Part shown: one piece after another, positions 18,111 to 28,159 of the stretch
Position numbering within the stretch: position 1 is the first letter of the stretch
How the letters are laid out: each line of letters opens with the position of its first letter
Source: Amycolatopsis acidicola
GTDB lineage: Bacteria; Actinomycetota; Actinomycetes; Mycobacteriales; Pseudonocardiaceae
Direction: 5' to 3'
Assembly (NCBI RefSeq): GCF_007713735.2
Contig: NZ_VMNW02000010.1
Span: 1-64,000 of the forward strand
DNA: 64,000 nt
Translations under genes and position numbers: made by a program
The notes under the pieces: model-generated
Seen by the model: the letters and a program-made list of their open reading frames with translations, nothing else
Database searches by the model: none
What the model was told of the DNA's origin: nothing

Positions 18111-18488
18111 ATGGCCTTCGTCGGCTTCGGCGTGTTCCGTGACCGGCGCAAAACCGCCCACGAGCTGCGTCGCGACTTCGACAGCGGACGGGAGAAGTTG
18201 CGCACCCGTAAGCGCGGTGTCCGCGAGCTCAGTGAGTGGCTTCCGGACCACATCACGGCTATCAAGACGCCGCGGGCCGGTAGCTATGGGGTCAAGCATG
18301 CGGTCGAGCAGGCTCTCGGCCGTTATGTCTCCAACGGGGAGCTGATCGTGGCGGCGATCATGGCCGGCTACCGGATCGGTCGCCCTCACGGGCCCAACGT
18401 GGGGATCGGGATGAGTAAACGGGACCTCGATCACCTACGAAGCCGGCCTCACAGGCCAGCTGGCAGCACCCAGCGTGCGAGCGGGTGA
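18111..18488 (+). CDS. Small hypothetical protein
   Basis: A 125-residue soluble protein. The N-terminal part is basic (FRDRRKTAHELRRDFDSG) and the second half contains a plausible folded segment (VKHAVEQALGRYVSNGELIV, then AGYRIGRPHGPNVGIGMS). No family is recognised. It lies alone between the divergent Gabija-like and SIR2 genes. The ATG at 18111 lacks a strong ribosome-binding site, so the exact start is uncertain. Confidence 0.5.
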   Translation: MAFVGFGVFRDRRKTAHELRRDFDSGREKLRTRKRGVRELSEWLPDHITAIKTPRAGSYGVKHAVEQALGRYVSNGELIVAAIMAGYRIGRPHGPNVGIGMSKRDLDHLRSRPHRPAGSTQRASG

Positions 18489-18616
18489 GGTCGCCGACTC
18501 GCTGAGTGCCCAGGGATACCGGTGGCCTCGTCGCGCGCACTGATCGGCGCGAGGGTGCAACAAATCTGCTCGCCGTCGCGATGTGATCATCGTCAGGTGG
18601 TCCGGGTGGGGATGGC

Positions 18617-21600
18617 ATGTGGATTCGTAAGGTAGATTTCCCTGTCGAGCTGGTCGAGAAGCATCGCGAGGGCAAGCTCGTGCTCTTCGTCGGCGCTGGT
18701 GCATCCATCGATGCGCCGGCGAGCTTGCCAAGTTTTGCGAAGCTGACGGAGGACATCGCGTATGACGCGGTGTTCGAGTTCGAGCCCAGCGAGCTGGACC
18801 AGCCAGACGTGTTACTGGGTCGAATCGATGACACCCCTTTCGACGTGCATCGTTTCGTCGCTTCCAAGATCGACGTTGCAGGCTCCGCTCCTAACAAACT
18901 GCACGAAGCGATCGGACAGCTCGCGGTGGCCGGTGGGCCGGTGCGCATCGTCACGACGAACTACGACCTCCACCTGTCGACAGTCCTTCGGCAGCACCTG
19001 GACAGGGTCGACGAGTTCGTGGGTCCAGCTCTACCGACGGGCGACGACTTTACCGGAATCGTCTACCTGCACGGGAATCTCAACTCTGAACACCGGCATT
19101 TGATCGTGACCGACAGAGACTTCGGCAGAGCGTACCTGCGGGACGCTTGGGCGGCTCGGTTCCTTGAGCGCATGTTCTCGACGCACACGGTCTTATTCAT
19201 CGGTTACAGCCACGGCGACGTGGTGATGCGGTATCTCGCCCGCGGCCTCACTTCGGACTGCGACAGATACATTCTTACCGATCAACCAGAGTCCCCAGGG
19301 TGGCGTGCCCTGGGCATCACTCCCATCGGCTACCACGTGACAGGGAACTCGCATCACGAACTCGTTAATGCACTCGATCGCTGGGGAACCCGGGCGTCGA
19401 TGGGCTTGCTGGAACACCGGCAGCGAATCGCCGGCCTGGTAGCCGGGACACCACCCGAGGAACCCGAGGACGTCTCCTACTTAGAGGCCGCCCTTTCCGA
19501 TCCCGTTCAGGTTCGGTTCTTCACTGAGTTCGCACGGGGCGAGGAGTGGCTTTCCTGGGCTGCGACTCAACCTGTCTTCCGTGAAATTTTCGAGCTCGTC
19601 TCGCAACCAACCGACCTTACTCACGACCTGTCTCACTGGTTTGCCGAAAATTTCGTGTTCTCAGAAGACCAGACCGGGCGAGCGCTCAGCGTGGTGCAGC
19701 AATTCGAGTCTCGGCTCGGACTGTCGTTGTGGACAGCCATCGGCCACCGCCTTCACATCGCAGGCTCACCGCGGCCCGTTTGGCTGACCCCTTGGGTACT
19801 CCTGCTGATGCAGCGGATTCCCGATAGCGCGAATATTGATTGGCTCGAATATGCCCTGCTCAACTCAGCCTGGCCCGCCGACCGCGCATTGATACTCGTC
19901 TTGTTTGACTACCTTTCCGCTCCCGTACTGGACCTCCAGCATTCGTTCGGAGCCCCGGACAGACCGCGGTTCGATGTTCGCCTGCGCGCCTCGTCGCACT
20001 CCCTCGACGAAGCGTGGGCGGCTCTACTTCGTCCAAATCTGCCCACTGTTGCTTCGGATGTCGCCGCGTTCATCGAACGACACCTCCGGCATGCTTTCCA
20101 TCTCCTGACGTCGGCTGGCTCGGCCGACGGGAGCTGGGATCCCGTCTCGTTTCGCCGTTCGGCGATCGAGCCTCACGAACAAGACCGGCACCGAGAATCG
20201 GTCGATCCGCTCATCGATGCAGCCAGGGACTGCCTCCAAGCGATGCTCGACCACGGACGTCCAGCGGGCGGCCACTACGTGGATGCGTGGACCAGTTCAG
20301 GAATTCCAGTACTCCAGCGCATCGGCATCCACGGGCTCGCTCACCGTACCGACATGAATGCCACCGCCAAAATAATCTACCTTCGCGAACGAGACTGGCT
20401 GTACAACCATCGCCTTCGACATGAAGTTTTCAACCTCATCTCGGTAGCGCTCCGCCACACCGACGCACCGACCGCAGACGCCCTGGTAGGCGACGTACTG
20501 GCTTGGCCGGCCGAAGACGATGAGGAACAGCGAGCGTACGTCCAATTCAATGCGATGGCCTGGCTACACCGAGTCGCTCCGGACCTGCAATCGGCCGCAG
20601 AGGCCCTGAACAGGTTACGAGAGCAGCATCCCGAATTCGAGGAGCGAGAACACCCGGACTTCACGCACTGGAGTTCCTTCGGAATTGTCACTCCGCAGCC
20701 AGCGCTCACCGCTGACGAACTCCATGAAAAGATCTCTGCCGACCACGATGACGCCTTGCTCGAACTCCTTCAATGGCAGAACTCTCAGTCCCATTGGGAC
20801 GGACCGAACTGGCACGACACCCTTGCAAGCTTGTCGCAGGCGGTACGGCAATACCCGGATGACGGCTTCGCCGTGCTGGATTCCCTACATGCCAACGATG
20901 ACATCGCCCGCAGCGTCATCGCCGGATGGTCGACTGCCAACCTCAACCTTACGCAAGCCAACCAAGTCCTTGAGCGCCTCGTGGCCCGAAACCCAGAACC
21001 TCTGGCGAACGAACTCGCCGACCTCCTCGGAAGAGGTGGCCAAAACGAATCAAACCCGACCGAGTGGCACACCTTCACGGCGGCCCGCATCCTCGCGATC
21101 AAGGTCTGGGATGCACTGACAGCCGACGTGATCCCCACGGACGTCGAAGACTGGCTCACCAAAGCCATCAACGCTCCGGCTGGGAAGCTTGCCCAGTTCT
21201 GGACACACGCCGTCGCTGCCGACTGGCGCGCCGCGGGGCAAAGCTGGGCCGGGTTATCTCACGACGTCCGCGACCACCTGCAAACCATGCTCGCCGGCGA
21301 TAACAAACCCAGCGCCTTGACCGAAACGGTATTGGCCGCGCAAGTGCTCTTCTTCTTCCGCGCCGACCAGCAATGGTGCGAATCCCACATCCTGCCGCTC
21401 CTGTCCTGGCACAACCCTGAACGCGCCTATCGGGCCTGGAACGGCTACCTCATCTGGGGTCGTTATGACGACGATCGGCTCCTCGAAGCCGGCATGCTCG
21501 ACGACTACCTGGAGACCGCCAACCATCTCCCCACATTCCGCGGCGAACTGCAAAGGCAGTTCCTGTCCCACCTCGCCGGCATCGCACTCACCAGCGACCT

Positions 21601-22117
21601 CGAACCGCTTGGCTGGATCCGCAAGTTCACCAGCAAGGCCGAGCCGACCGACCGCGTCGCGTGGATCAACCAGATCTCCTGGACGATGGCGCAACTGCCG
21701 CCCGAAGCCGTCGAGCATCAGTGGAACCGCTGGATGCGCGAGTACTGGCTACAACGACTCGACGGCACCCCACTCGCGCTCACCATCGATGAAGCATCCG
21801 CCCTGGCGACCTGGACCAAGCACCTGACCGACTCGACAGCCGAGGCCATCGAACTCGTCCTCCGCCACCCAGCTCGCTTCACATCGCACTCGGACCTCCT
21901 GGCGGACTGGGAGAACGAGACCATCCTGCAAACTCCCGCGCTGTACGCCAGGCTGATCGCTCACCTGATGCAGGAAACCCGGCCGCCCTTCTGGGGAGGT
22001 TGCGAGGAACTCCGGCGAATCGTTCCGCTGCTGCGGCTGCACGCGGCCCCCGAAGACGTCCAGGCAATCCTCCAGGCGGCGGTCCGCCTCGGCTGCCAAG
22101 GCACCGACAACTGGTGA
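18617..22117 (+). CDS. SIR2-domain anti-phage protein with large C-terminal region (DUF4020-like)
   Basis: A 1166-residue protein. Residues 1-270 form a SIR2-like NAD-binding domain: LFVGAGAS (24-30), TTNYD with the conserved Asn (113-117), YLHGN with the catalytic-type His (150-154), and FIGYSHGD. The remaining 900 residues are helical, repeat-like and tryptophan-rich, and the end resembles the DUF4020 region found after bacterial SIR2 domains. Such proteins, for example the DSR family, sense phage proteins through the long C-terminus and deplete NAD to abort infection. The exact DSR type cannot be told by eye. The start ATG 18617 puts the Rossmann strand at the usual distance. Its AT-richer codons contrast with the neighbouring genes, which suggests transfer. 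Confidence 0.85.
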   Translation: MWIRKVDFPVELVEKHREGKLVLFVGAGASIDAPASLPSFAKLTEDIAYDAVFEFEPSELDQPDVLLGRIDDTPFDVHRFVASKIDVAGSAPNKLHEAIGQLAVAGGPVRIVTTNYDLHLSTVLRQHLDRVDEFVGPALPTGDDFTGIVYLHGNLNSEHRHLIVTDRDFGRAYLRDAWAARFLERMFSTHTVLFIGYSHGDVVMRYLARGLTSDCDRYILTDQPESPGWRALGITPIGYHVTGNSHHELVNALDRWGTRASMGLLEHRQRIAGLVAGTPPEEPEDVSYLEAALSDPVQVRFFTEFARGEEWLSWAATQPVFREIFELVSQPTDLTHDLSHWFAENFVFSEDQTGRALSVVQQFESRLGLSLWTAIGHRLHIAGSPRPVWLTPWVLLLMQRIPDSANIDWLEYALLNSAWPADRALILVLFDYLSAPVLDLQHSFGAPDRPRFDVRLRASSHSLDEAWAALLRPNLPTVASDVAAFIERHLRHAFHLLTSAGSADGSWDPVSFRRSAIEPHEQDRHRESVDPLIDAARDCLQAMLDHGRPAGGHYVDAWTSSGIPVLQRIGIHGLAHRTDMNATAKIIYLRERDWLYNHRLRHEVFNLISVALRHTDAPTADALVGDVLAWPAEDDEEQRAYVQFNAMAWLHRVAPDLQSAAEALNRLREQHPEFEEREHPDFTHWSSFGIVTPQPALTADELHEKISADHDDALLELLQWQNSQSHWDGPNWHDTLASLSQAVRQYPDDGFAVLDSLHANDDIARSVIAGWSTANLNLTQANQVLERLVARNPEPLANELADLLGRGGQNESNPTEWHTFTAARILAIKVWDALTADVIPTDVEDWLTKAINAPAGKLAQFWTHAVAADWRAAGQSWAGLSHDVRDHLQTMLAGDNKPSALTETVLAAQVLFFFRADQQWCESHILPLLSWHNPERAYRAWNGYLIWGRYDDDRLLEAGMLDDYLETANHLPTFRGELQRQFLSHLAGIALTSDLEPLGWIRKFTSKAEPTDRVAWINQISWTMAQLPPEAVEHQWNRWMREYWLQRLDGTPLALTIDEASALATWTKHLTDSTAEAIELVLRHPARFTSHSDLLADWENETILQTPALYARLIAHLMQETRPPFWGGCEELRRIVPLLRLHAAPEDVQAILQAAVRLGCQGTDNW

Positions 22118-22341
22118 TCATCCATCTCCAAAACAACCTCGCCAGAGAGGTTGAGCGACCCAAACGGTAGTAGCGGCAGCGCCGGGCTTGAGTCGCTCAA
22201 CTGTCTTGCGTTTGGCGTCGCATTGCCATGACCCACCGGCCACGATTGAACCCGGCCGCGAGGAATCAGGCTGGAACACAGAGGCAGACTGATCGGTGAT
22301 CGGACCGAAGACCGTTCGAAGAGGCGTGGACTAATGCAGTC

Positions 22342-23058
22342 TCAGTTGATGTCCTGCCGGTAGAGGAGTTCGTAGAGGTGCCCGCCCTTGATCAGGACGG
22401 AGGCTTCGACGGGGCGGTCGTTGTCGCTGTAGATGATGCGGAGTTGGCGGATGATGGGGGTGTCGCCGGGGAGGTCGAGGGTTTCGATTTCCTCGGTGGT
22501 GGGTGGGCGGGTGGAGTTGCGGTCGACGAAACTGCGTTGGGGGTAGCCGAGGTCGGCGAGGACCTGGGGCGCGCCGCCGCGGATCTTGCCGGACCGCGCG
22601 AGGGGTGTGCCGGCGGCGATGTCTGCCGGGTAGTAGGAGGCGGACAGTTCGACCGGCTGGTCTTGGTGCAGCAGCAGGCGGCGGCGCAGGATCGCCGGGG
22701 CGCCGGGGTCGAGTCGGAGTTCGTGGGCGACGTCGGCGGGCGGGACGGCGTCGATGACGTCGAGCAGGCGGTACTGGAACGCGCCAGGTGAGGGCGGAAT
22801 GTAGGCGGCGGCGTCGATGACGAAGGGTTGGCGGGCGCGGACGTAGACGCCTTTGCCGACGTGGCTGTCGAGGAATCCCTCGTTTTTCAGCATGGTGAGG
22901 GCGCGCTGGATGGTGGCGTTCGCGGCGTCGTATTCGGCGACGAGGCGTGCGGTGGAGGGGAGTTGGGTGCCGGCGGGCAGGTCGCCGGACATGATGCGGG
23001 CGCGCAGTTCGGCGGCGATCTGCTGGTGTCGGGGTCTGTCGTCGCGCGCGGCGGGCAC
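22342..23058 (-). CDS. GntR-family regulator (HutC/UTRA type)
   Basis: A 238-residue regulator. Residues 8-75 form the GntR winged helix (HQQIAAELRARIMSG, LPSTARLVAEYD, ATIQRALTMLKNEGF). Residues 95-235 form a UTRA ligand-binding domain (LRRRLLLHQDQPVELSASYY). The start is GTG 23058 with an AAAGGAG box. It follows the UTRA-only gene by 20 nt in the same operon and is divergent from the lanthipeptide genes. It most likely controls them, perhaps through the TTAC/GTAA palindromes upstream. Confidence 0.88.
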   Translation of the reverse strand: MPAARDDRPRHQQIAAELRARIMSGDLPAGTQLPSTARLVAEYDAANATIQRALTMLKNEGFLDSHVGKGVYVRARQPFVIDAAAYIPPSPGAFQYRLLDVIDAVPPADVAHELRLDPGAPAILRRRLLLHQDQPVELSASYYPADIAAGTPLARSGKIRGGAPQVLADLGYPQRSFVDRNSTRPPTTEEIETLDLPGDTPIIRQLRIIYSDNDRPVEASVLIKGGHLYELLYRQDIN

Positions 23059-23078
23059 GCCGGCTCCTTTGCTGGGAT

Positions 23079-23609
23079 CTAGAGGGTGAGCTGGTAGCGC
23101 AGGCGGCGCCCGGCGAGCATGGTCATGATGCTGGCCTCGACGCGGCGGTGGTCCTCGGTGGCGACGGTGCGCGCGAGCAGTTGCAAGCAGGCCGGGTCGT
23201 CGAGCTGCAGCGCGTCGCGTTCGTCAGGGGTGGCCAGGCGGGCGTGGACGTCTTCGCTGACGTGATGGGGCGTCAGGCCGAGCCCGATGAGGACGCCGAC
23301 CGCACCACCTCGGATCTTGCGCGGCTCGGCCAGCGGGGTGCCGTGGGCGATGTCGGCGGGATAGTAGGAATCGGTGAGCTCGACCGGGCGATCATCGAGG
23401 AACATCGTCCGCCGCCGCACCACGACCCGCGCTCCCGCGGCGAGCTGCAGCATGGCCGCCACCTCGGGGGGTGGGTCGATCTCGGCGACCTCCCCCAAAG
23501 CCTGCGTGCCGCGCCCGCCATGAGCGGCGGCTTCGTTTTTCCACGGGTCCGGTTGCTCGCCGGTGAGGTAGGGCAGGGACACGCTGGTCCAGGTCGTGGC
23601 CTCGGACAT
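23079..23609 (-). CDS. UTRA-domain protein lacking a DNA-binding domain
   Basis: A 176-residue protein with a clear UTRA effector domain (VVRRRTMFLDDRPVELTDSYY, KIRGGA, VEASIM) but no helix-turn-helix. The ATG at 23609 has a GGGAGGAG box, so the short length is genuine. It shares the ligand-domain pattern of the downstream GntR protein (both have the PADIA.GTPLA and KIRGGA segments). It may heterodimerise with it or bind its ligand, acting as an antagonist or sensor. That role is inference. Confidence 0.8.
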   Translation of the reverse strand: MSEATTWTSVSLPYLTGEQPDPWKNEAAAHGGRGTQALGEVAEIDPPPEVAAMLQLAAGARVVVRRRTMFLDDRPVELTDSYYPADIAHGTPLAEPRKIRGGAVGVLIGLGLTPHHVSEDVHARLATPDERDALQLDDPACLQLLARTVATEDHRRVEASIMTMLAGRRLRYQLTL

Positions 23610-23656
23610 GGCCGCTCCTCCCCGCGATCACTGGTCATCGCGCCGTTGTGTGCACC

Positions 23657-23710
23657 TTACCGGTAACGCAGCAAGCTTAGCCTTGATGCCTTACAGATAT
23701 CACAGTAAGG
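23657..23710. promoter_or_regulatory. Two GntR-type palindromes in the divergent promoter region
   Basis: A perfect palindrome ttaccggtaa lies at 23657-23666, and the inverted repeat ccttac-N10-gtaagg at 23689-23710. Both share TTAC/GTAA arms and lie between the UTRA/GntR operon and the lanthipeptide precursor. This spacing and sequence are typical of GntR-family operators. Confidence 0.55.
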
Positions 23711-23780
23711 TTGGTGGTGTTGGGCATCCGCCCGGCGCGGCCCGAGTGTCGCGATCCAGCATCAATCGAGGAGGAATCCG

Positions 23781-23915
23781 ATGGCAGCGATGGCAGATCT
23801 GGTCGACCTGGACTTGGAGATCGTGACGGACACCGGCCCGCTGGTGTCGCGGGGCTGCGCGACCGATGACGGGTGTGACCCGACCTGCGCGTCCTCGTGC
23901 GTGAGCAACGCGTAG
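23781..23915 (+). CDS. FxLD-type lanthipeptide precursor
   Basis: A 44-residue peptide with a strong GAGGAGG box 6 nt before ATG 23781. The leader reads MAAMADLVDLDLEIVTD, with the LVDLDLEIV stretch corresponding to the FxLD leader motif. The core after SRG contains four Cys plus Ser and Thr residues (GCATDDGCDPTCASSC) and several Asp, and ends VSNA. Dehydration of Ser/Thr and Cys addition could form several lanthionine rings. LanB, LanC and the FxLD-type methyltransferase follow on the same strand, which fixes the assignment. The gene is too short to stand out among open frames. Confidence 0.9.
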   Translation: MAAMADLVDLDLEIVTDTGPLVSRGCATDDGCDPTCASSCVSNA

Positions 23916-23992
23916 ACGAATCCTTCCCGCTGGTGGCCGGGTGATCACGGGCTGCCCGGCCACCAGCCCGGCACGCGAAGGGAGCGCAACGG

Positions 23993-26970
23993 GTGGGTGC
24001 GTCGAGGGAATTGTCGTATCGGCACGACGGTGTGGGGCTTCTGCGTGCGGCGGTCGCGTCGCAGGCCCAGGCGCCCCGGGAATGGCCGGATCCTGACCGG
24101 CCAGACTCGGCACGACCATGGTTGGCCTGGGTCGCGCAGCAACCACGGCTGATGGACGCGATGACCCACGCCAGTCCCGGCTTGGCCGCGCGGATCCGCA
24201 AGGCCGTCGACGGGAAACCGTTGTCTGGTAAGCAACTTCGTCGGGTGACGCTGGCCACCATGCGGTACGCGCTGCGCGCCACGGGCCGGCACACGCCGTT
24301 CGGCCTGTTCGCGGGAACAGCACCCGTGCGCGTCGGATCAGTTGCCGAAGCGTGTGTCGAGGCCCGGCATCGTGTGGTGGCCCGAGTCGATAACCAGTGG
24401 CTCGTGGATGTGATCACCCGGCTCGAAGGCTGCCCGGCCCTATTACAGCACCTGCCGGTGATGTTCACCGATCTGGCCACCAAGCGCGGCGCACGGCTGG
24501 AGATTCCGCGAGGACTGGCGCGCGTCAGCATCCGGCACACCCCGTTGGTGCACGCGATCCGGGCCGCGGCGGCCACGAGCGTGCGGCTGCGCGATCTGGG
24601 GGCCGTGCTCGCTGAGGATTTCCCTGCCGTCGATCCGACACGGATTGATCAGCTGCTGGACACCTTGGTACAGCAAGGGTTTCTGGTCACGACGCTACGG
24701 GCGCCGACGACGGTCATCGACCCGCTCGGGCACGTACTGGCCCAGCTCGACGCCATCGACGCCGACTCGATCGCGCCGCAGCTCGTCGGTGACCTGCGCG
24801 CGATCGGGAGTCAGCTGGAACGCTGCAATCGGTCCACATCAGACTGGCCGGCCGCCCGCGACGCGCTCACGACACGAATGGAATCGTTGTCGGCGCAAGG
24901 CCGGGGCGCCTTGTCGTTGCACGTTGATTTGGACGCCCGGGTCACGATTCCCGCGATCGTCGCGCGGGAGATGGAGCATGCGGCCGATGCCTTGGTGCGC
25001 TTGTCGACACAGCCGACCGGCACGGCGGTGTGGCGGGAGTACTACACCGCCTTCTGCGAACGCTACGGCACCGCAACCCTGGTACCCCTGACCGAAGTCG
25101 TGGATCCCGTAGCCGGGCTCGGGCTGCCCGCAACCTACCCCGGCAGCCTCCTGCCGGCCCCCGCCACGGCTCGTCGGCCCGGGACGCGGCCTTGCTCGCG
25201 CTGGTTTTCGACGCCATCGCCGACGGGTCCGGTGAAATCGTGCTAACCGACGAGACCATCGCTTCACTCCAGGTCGGTGACGCGGGTGTGCGTCGTGTGC
25301 CGCCGCACGTCGAACTCGCCGGGCGGATCCACGCCCGCAGCACGGAAGCGTTGCAGTGTGGCGACTTCACGGTGACGGTCGCTCCGGGACGCGGCTGGGG
25401 AACCTTCACCGGCCGCTTCACCAACCCCGAGCTTCGTCACCTCTACCAGGACGTTCCGAGCGCGGTCGAGGGCGCGCGACCCGTGCAGCTGTCCTTCCCG
25501 CCGTTGTACCCGCACGCCGAGAACATCTGCCGGGTGCCACAACATCTGCCGGATGTCCTTTCCCTGGGCGAACACGGCGCCGATCACCGGCTGGACGATT
25601 TGGCTGTCACCGCTACGGGCGATGGCCTGCACTTGGTCAGCGTGTCGCGGCGCGAGGTGCTCGAGCCGCAGGTTTTCCATGCGCTGGCGTTGGATAAGCA
25701 GGCACCGCCGCTGGCCCGGTTCCTCGCCCACCTCCCACGTGCGCTCACCGCGGCGTGGCACGAGTTCGACTGGGGACAACCCGCCGGGCAGCTCCCGTTC
25801 CTGCCCCGCGTGCGCTACCGCAAGGCCATCCTCAGCCCGGCCCGTTGGCGCCTGACCGCCGCCGACGGCCGAGACCTTCGACAGTGGCGGGACCGCGTCC
25901 GCTGTCCTCCGCTGGTCGAACTGCGGGACGCGGACCGCTCGCTGCGCCTCGACCTGTGCGAGGCGGCACATCAAGCCGTGCTGCGCGCGCATCTCGCCCG
26001 GCACGGCCACGGCGAGCTCAGCGAAACGGCCCCGGGCCCCGAATCCTGGGGATGGATCGAGGGCCACGCCCACGACATCGTGCTTCCCCTCGCCACCACC
26101 CGGCCCCCAGCACCGGCGCCCGTCCTGATGACCGCGCCGGTGATCACCAACGAGCACGGCCAACTCCCCAACCCCGCCACGGCACGCTGGCTCAACGCCC
26201 ACTTGTTCACCCACGCCGACACCGTCACCGAGCTCATCGCTCACCGCCTCCCCGAACTCCTCGCAGCGATCGATCCGGCACCCGAGGTGTGGTTCGTGCG
26301 CTACCGAAGCCCGACCGAGCCCGATCACCTCCGGATCCGGCTGCGCACCCGCGACCCTGGCCACTACCACGCCTGTTTGACCGCGCTCGGCCATTGGGCC
26401 GACCGGCTGCGCCACGATCGCCTCGCCTCACGGCTCACCCTCACCACCTACCTGCCCGAAGTCGGCCGCTACGGAACCGGCCCGGCCCTGCACGCCGCTG
26501 AAAACGTCTTCGTCGCCGACACAGCGGTGGTCGCCGCCCAGTTCCGCCATGTTTCTCCGTCCACTGTGGATCCGGTCGTGCTGGCCGCGGTGAACATGAT
26601 CGCTCTCGCCTGCGGATTGCTCGGCAGCCATGACCGCGTGCTCGAATGGTTGCGGACTCGTCGGGTCACGGCGAGCTCGCCGCTCCACCAGGGATTCGCG
26701 CGTACCGTCGCGGACTTCACGGCCGATCTGAATCGCCTGCCGGGATGGGCGCACGTCGCCGATGCCTGGCATGAACGCGATGCCGCCCTCGCGCACTACC
26801 GGGAGCACCTGAGTTCCCTGCAGGCCGACGCGGTGCTGGAGTCGCTGATGCACATGCACCACAACCGGGCCCAAGGTATCGACCGCGAACGGGAAAGCTC
26901 CTGTCGCCGCCTCGCTCGAGCCGCCGCACTGACCTGGCACGCGCGACATCATCAGGCGGTACGCCCATGA
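23993..26970 (+). CDS. lanB: Lantibiotic dehydratase LanB, full length, interrupted by one frameshift
   Basis: The first part (GTG 23993 to TGA 25246) has the LanB N-terminus: ALRATGRHTPFGLFAG, VARVDNQWL, and VVDPVAGLGLPATYPGS. The second part continues in another frame from about 25170 to 26970: SARDAALLALVFDAI, then the core dehydratase (PRVRYRKAILSPARWRL) and the C-terminal SpaB/elimination domain (VWFVRYRSPTEPDHLRIRLR). Joined, they give about 990 residues, the usual length of a fused LanB, which glutamylates Ser/Thr with Glu-tRNA and eliminates to Dha/Dhb. The frame changes by -1 between about 25150 and 25190, where a run of five C occurs. This could be a real mutation, a sequencing error or, less likely, programmed slippage. 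The stop overlaps lanC by 4 nt. Confidence 0.88.
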
Positions 26971-28115
26971 GCCCGATCCACGATGACCATTGGCACCAGT
27001 CCCTGGCCGTCGGCGCCGTCGGCATCGCCCTGGAGCACACCGCGAAAGCTCGCACCGATCCCGACGGGTGGCTGCGCGCGCACTGCTGGATCCGTGAAAT
27101 GACCAGGAAACCGATCACCGCCGCGCCCGCCACGGCGACCCTCTTCCTCGGCGCCCCGGCCATCGCCTACACCCTGCACACCACCGGACACCCCGGCTAC
27201 CTGCCCGCAGTACGCGTACTCGACGACCACATCAGCGCACTCACCCAAGACCGGCTCGCCCGCGCCCATCGCCGAATCGACCAACGACACTTGCCCGAGC
27301 CCCGCGAGTTCGATCTGATCAGCGGGCTCACCGGGCTCGGCGCCGGTCTCCTCCAACGAGGCCACACCCGCCTCCTCCGCGACGTACTGACCTACCTCGT
27401 GCGGCTGACCCAACCGATGCGCCACCGCGGCGACCTGTTTCCCGGATGGTGGTGCCGGTCCGGGCCACAGGGACAACGAACCGGCCGGTGGCAGGGCGGG
27501 CACGGCAACCTCGGCATCGCCCACGGCATCGCCGGCCCCCTGGCTCTGCTGGCACTCGCTCACCGCCGCCACGTCACCGTGCCGGGCCAGATCGCCGCGA
27601 TCCGCACCATCCTCGACTGGCTCGACGACTGGCGCCGAGACACCGAACACCCGTGGTGGCCCGCCACTCTGACCCGCGCGGAATGGCGCACCGGCACCCT
27701 CCGCCAGCACGGCCCGCAACGCCCCTCCTGGTGCTACGGCACACCAGGCCTGGTCCGCGCCCAGCAACTGGCCGCGCTCGCCCTCCACGACCCCGTTCGC
27801 CAGCGCCGCGTCGAGCACGTCCTCGCGGACTGCATCCACGACCCTGCCCAACTGTCGCAGCTGCGCGACGCGACGCTGTGCCACGGCTGGGCAGGCCTCA
27901 TCCACACCACCGCCCGCGTCGCCGCCGACGCCGCGCCCGACAGCCCCCTCACCACTGTGCTGCCCGCCCTCCGGCGACGCTTCGCCACATACCTGCGCCA
28001 ACACCCATCGCCCTCGGCCCCAGGGCTTTTGGAAGGGCGGGCCGGGATCGCACTCGCCCAGCACAACAACTCGCTCATCACCCGATGGGACGCCTGCTTA
28101 CTGCTGACCACATGA
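26967..28115 (+). CDS. lanC: Lanthionine cyclase LanC
   Basis: A 382-residue LanC-like protein. It carries the GGHGNLGIAHGIAG repeat motif (178-190) and the zinc ligands Cys256 in SWCYGTPG and Cys305-His306 in CHGWAGL. It adds peptide Cys thiols to dehydrated residues to form lanthionine rings. The ATG overlaps the lanB stop by 4 nt (ATGA), so it is co-translated with lanB. The N-terminus is compact, as in FxLD-cluster LanC proteins. Confidence 0.9.
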   Translation: MSPIHDDHWHQSLAVGAVGIALEHTAKARTDPDGWLRAHCWIREMTRKPITAAPATATLFLGAPAIAYTLHTTGHPGYLPAVRVLDDHISALTQDRLARAHRRIDQRHLPEPREFDLISGLTGLGAGLLQRGHTRLLRDVLTYLVRLTQPMRHRGDLFPGWWCRSGPQGQRTGRWQGGHGNLGIAHGIAGPLALLALAHRRHVTVPGQIAAIRTILDWLDDWRRDTEHPWWPATLTRAEWRTGTLRQHGPQRPSWCYGTPGLVRAQQLAALALHDPVRQRRVEHVLADCIHDPAQLSQLRDATLCHGWAGLIHTTARVAADAAPDSPLTTVLPALRRRFATYLRQHPSPSAPGLLEGRAGIALAQHNNSLITRWDACLLLTT

Positions 28116-28159
28116 ACCCGTCGCCACTAACCTCACGCCACAACGCACGGAAGGACCCG

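Noticed and set aside
25264..26415. 383-codon minus-strand open frame inside LanB
   Set aside because: It is antisense to strongly conserved LanB sequence and carries no recognisable motif.
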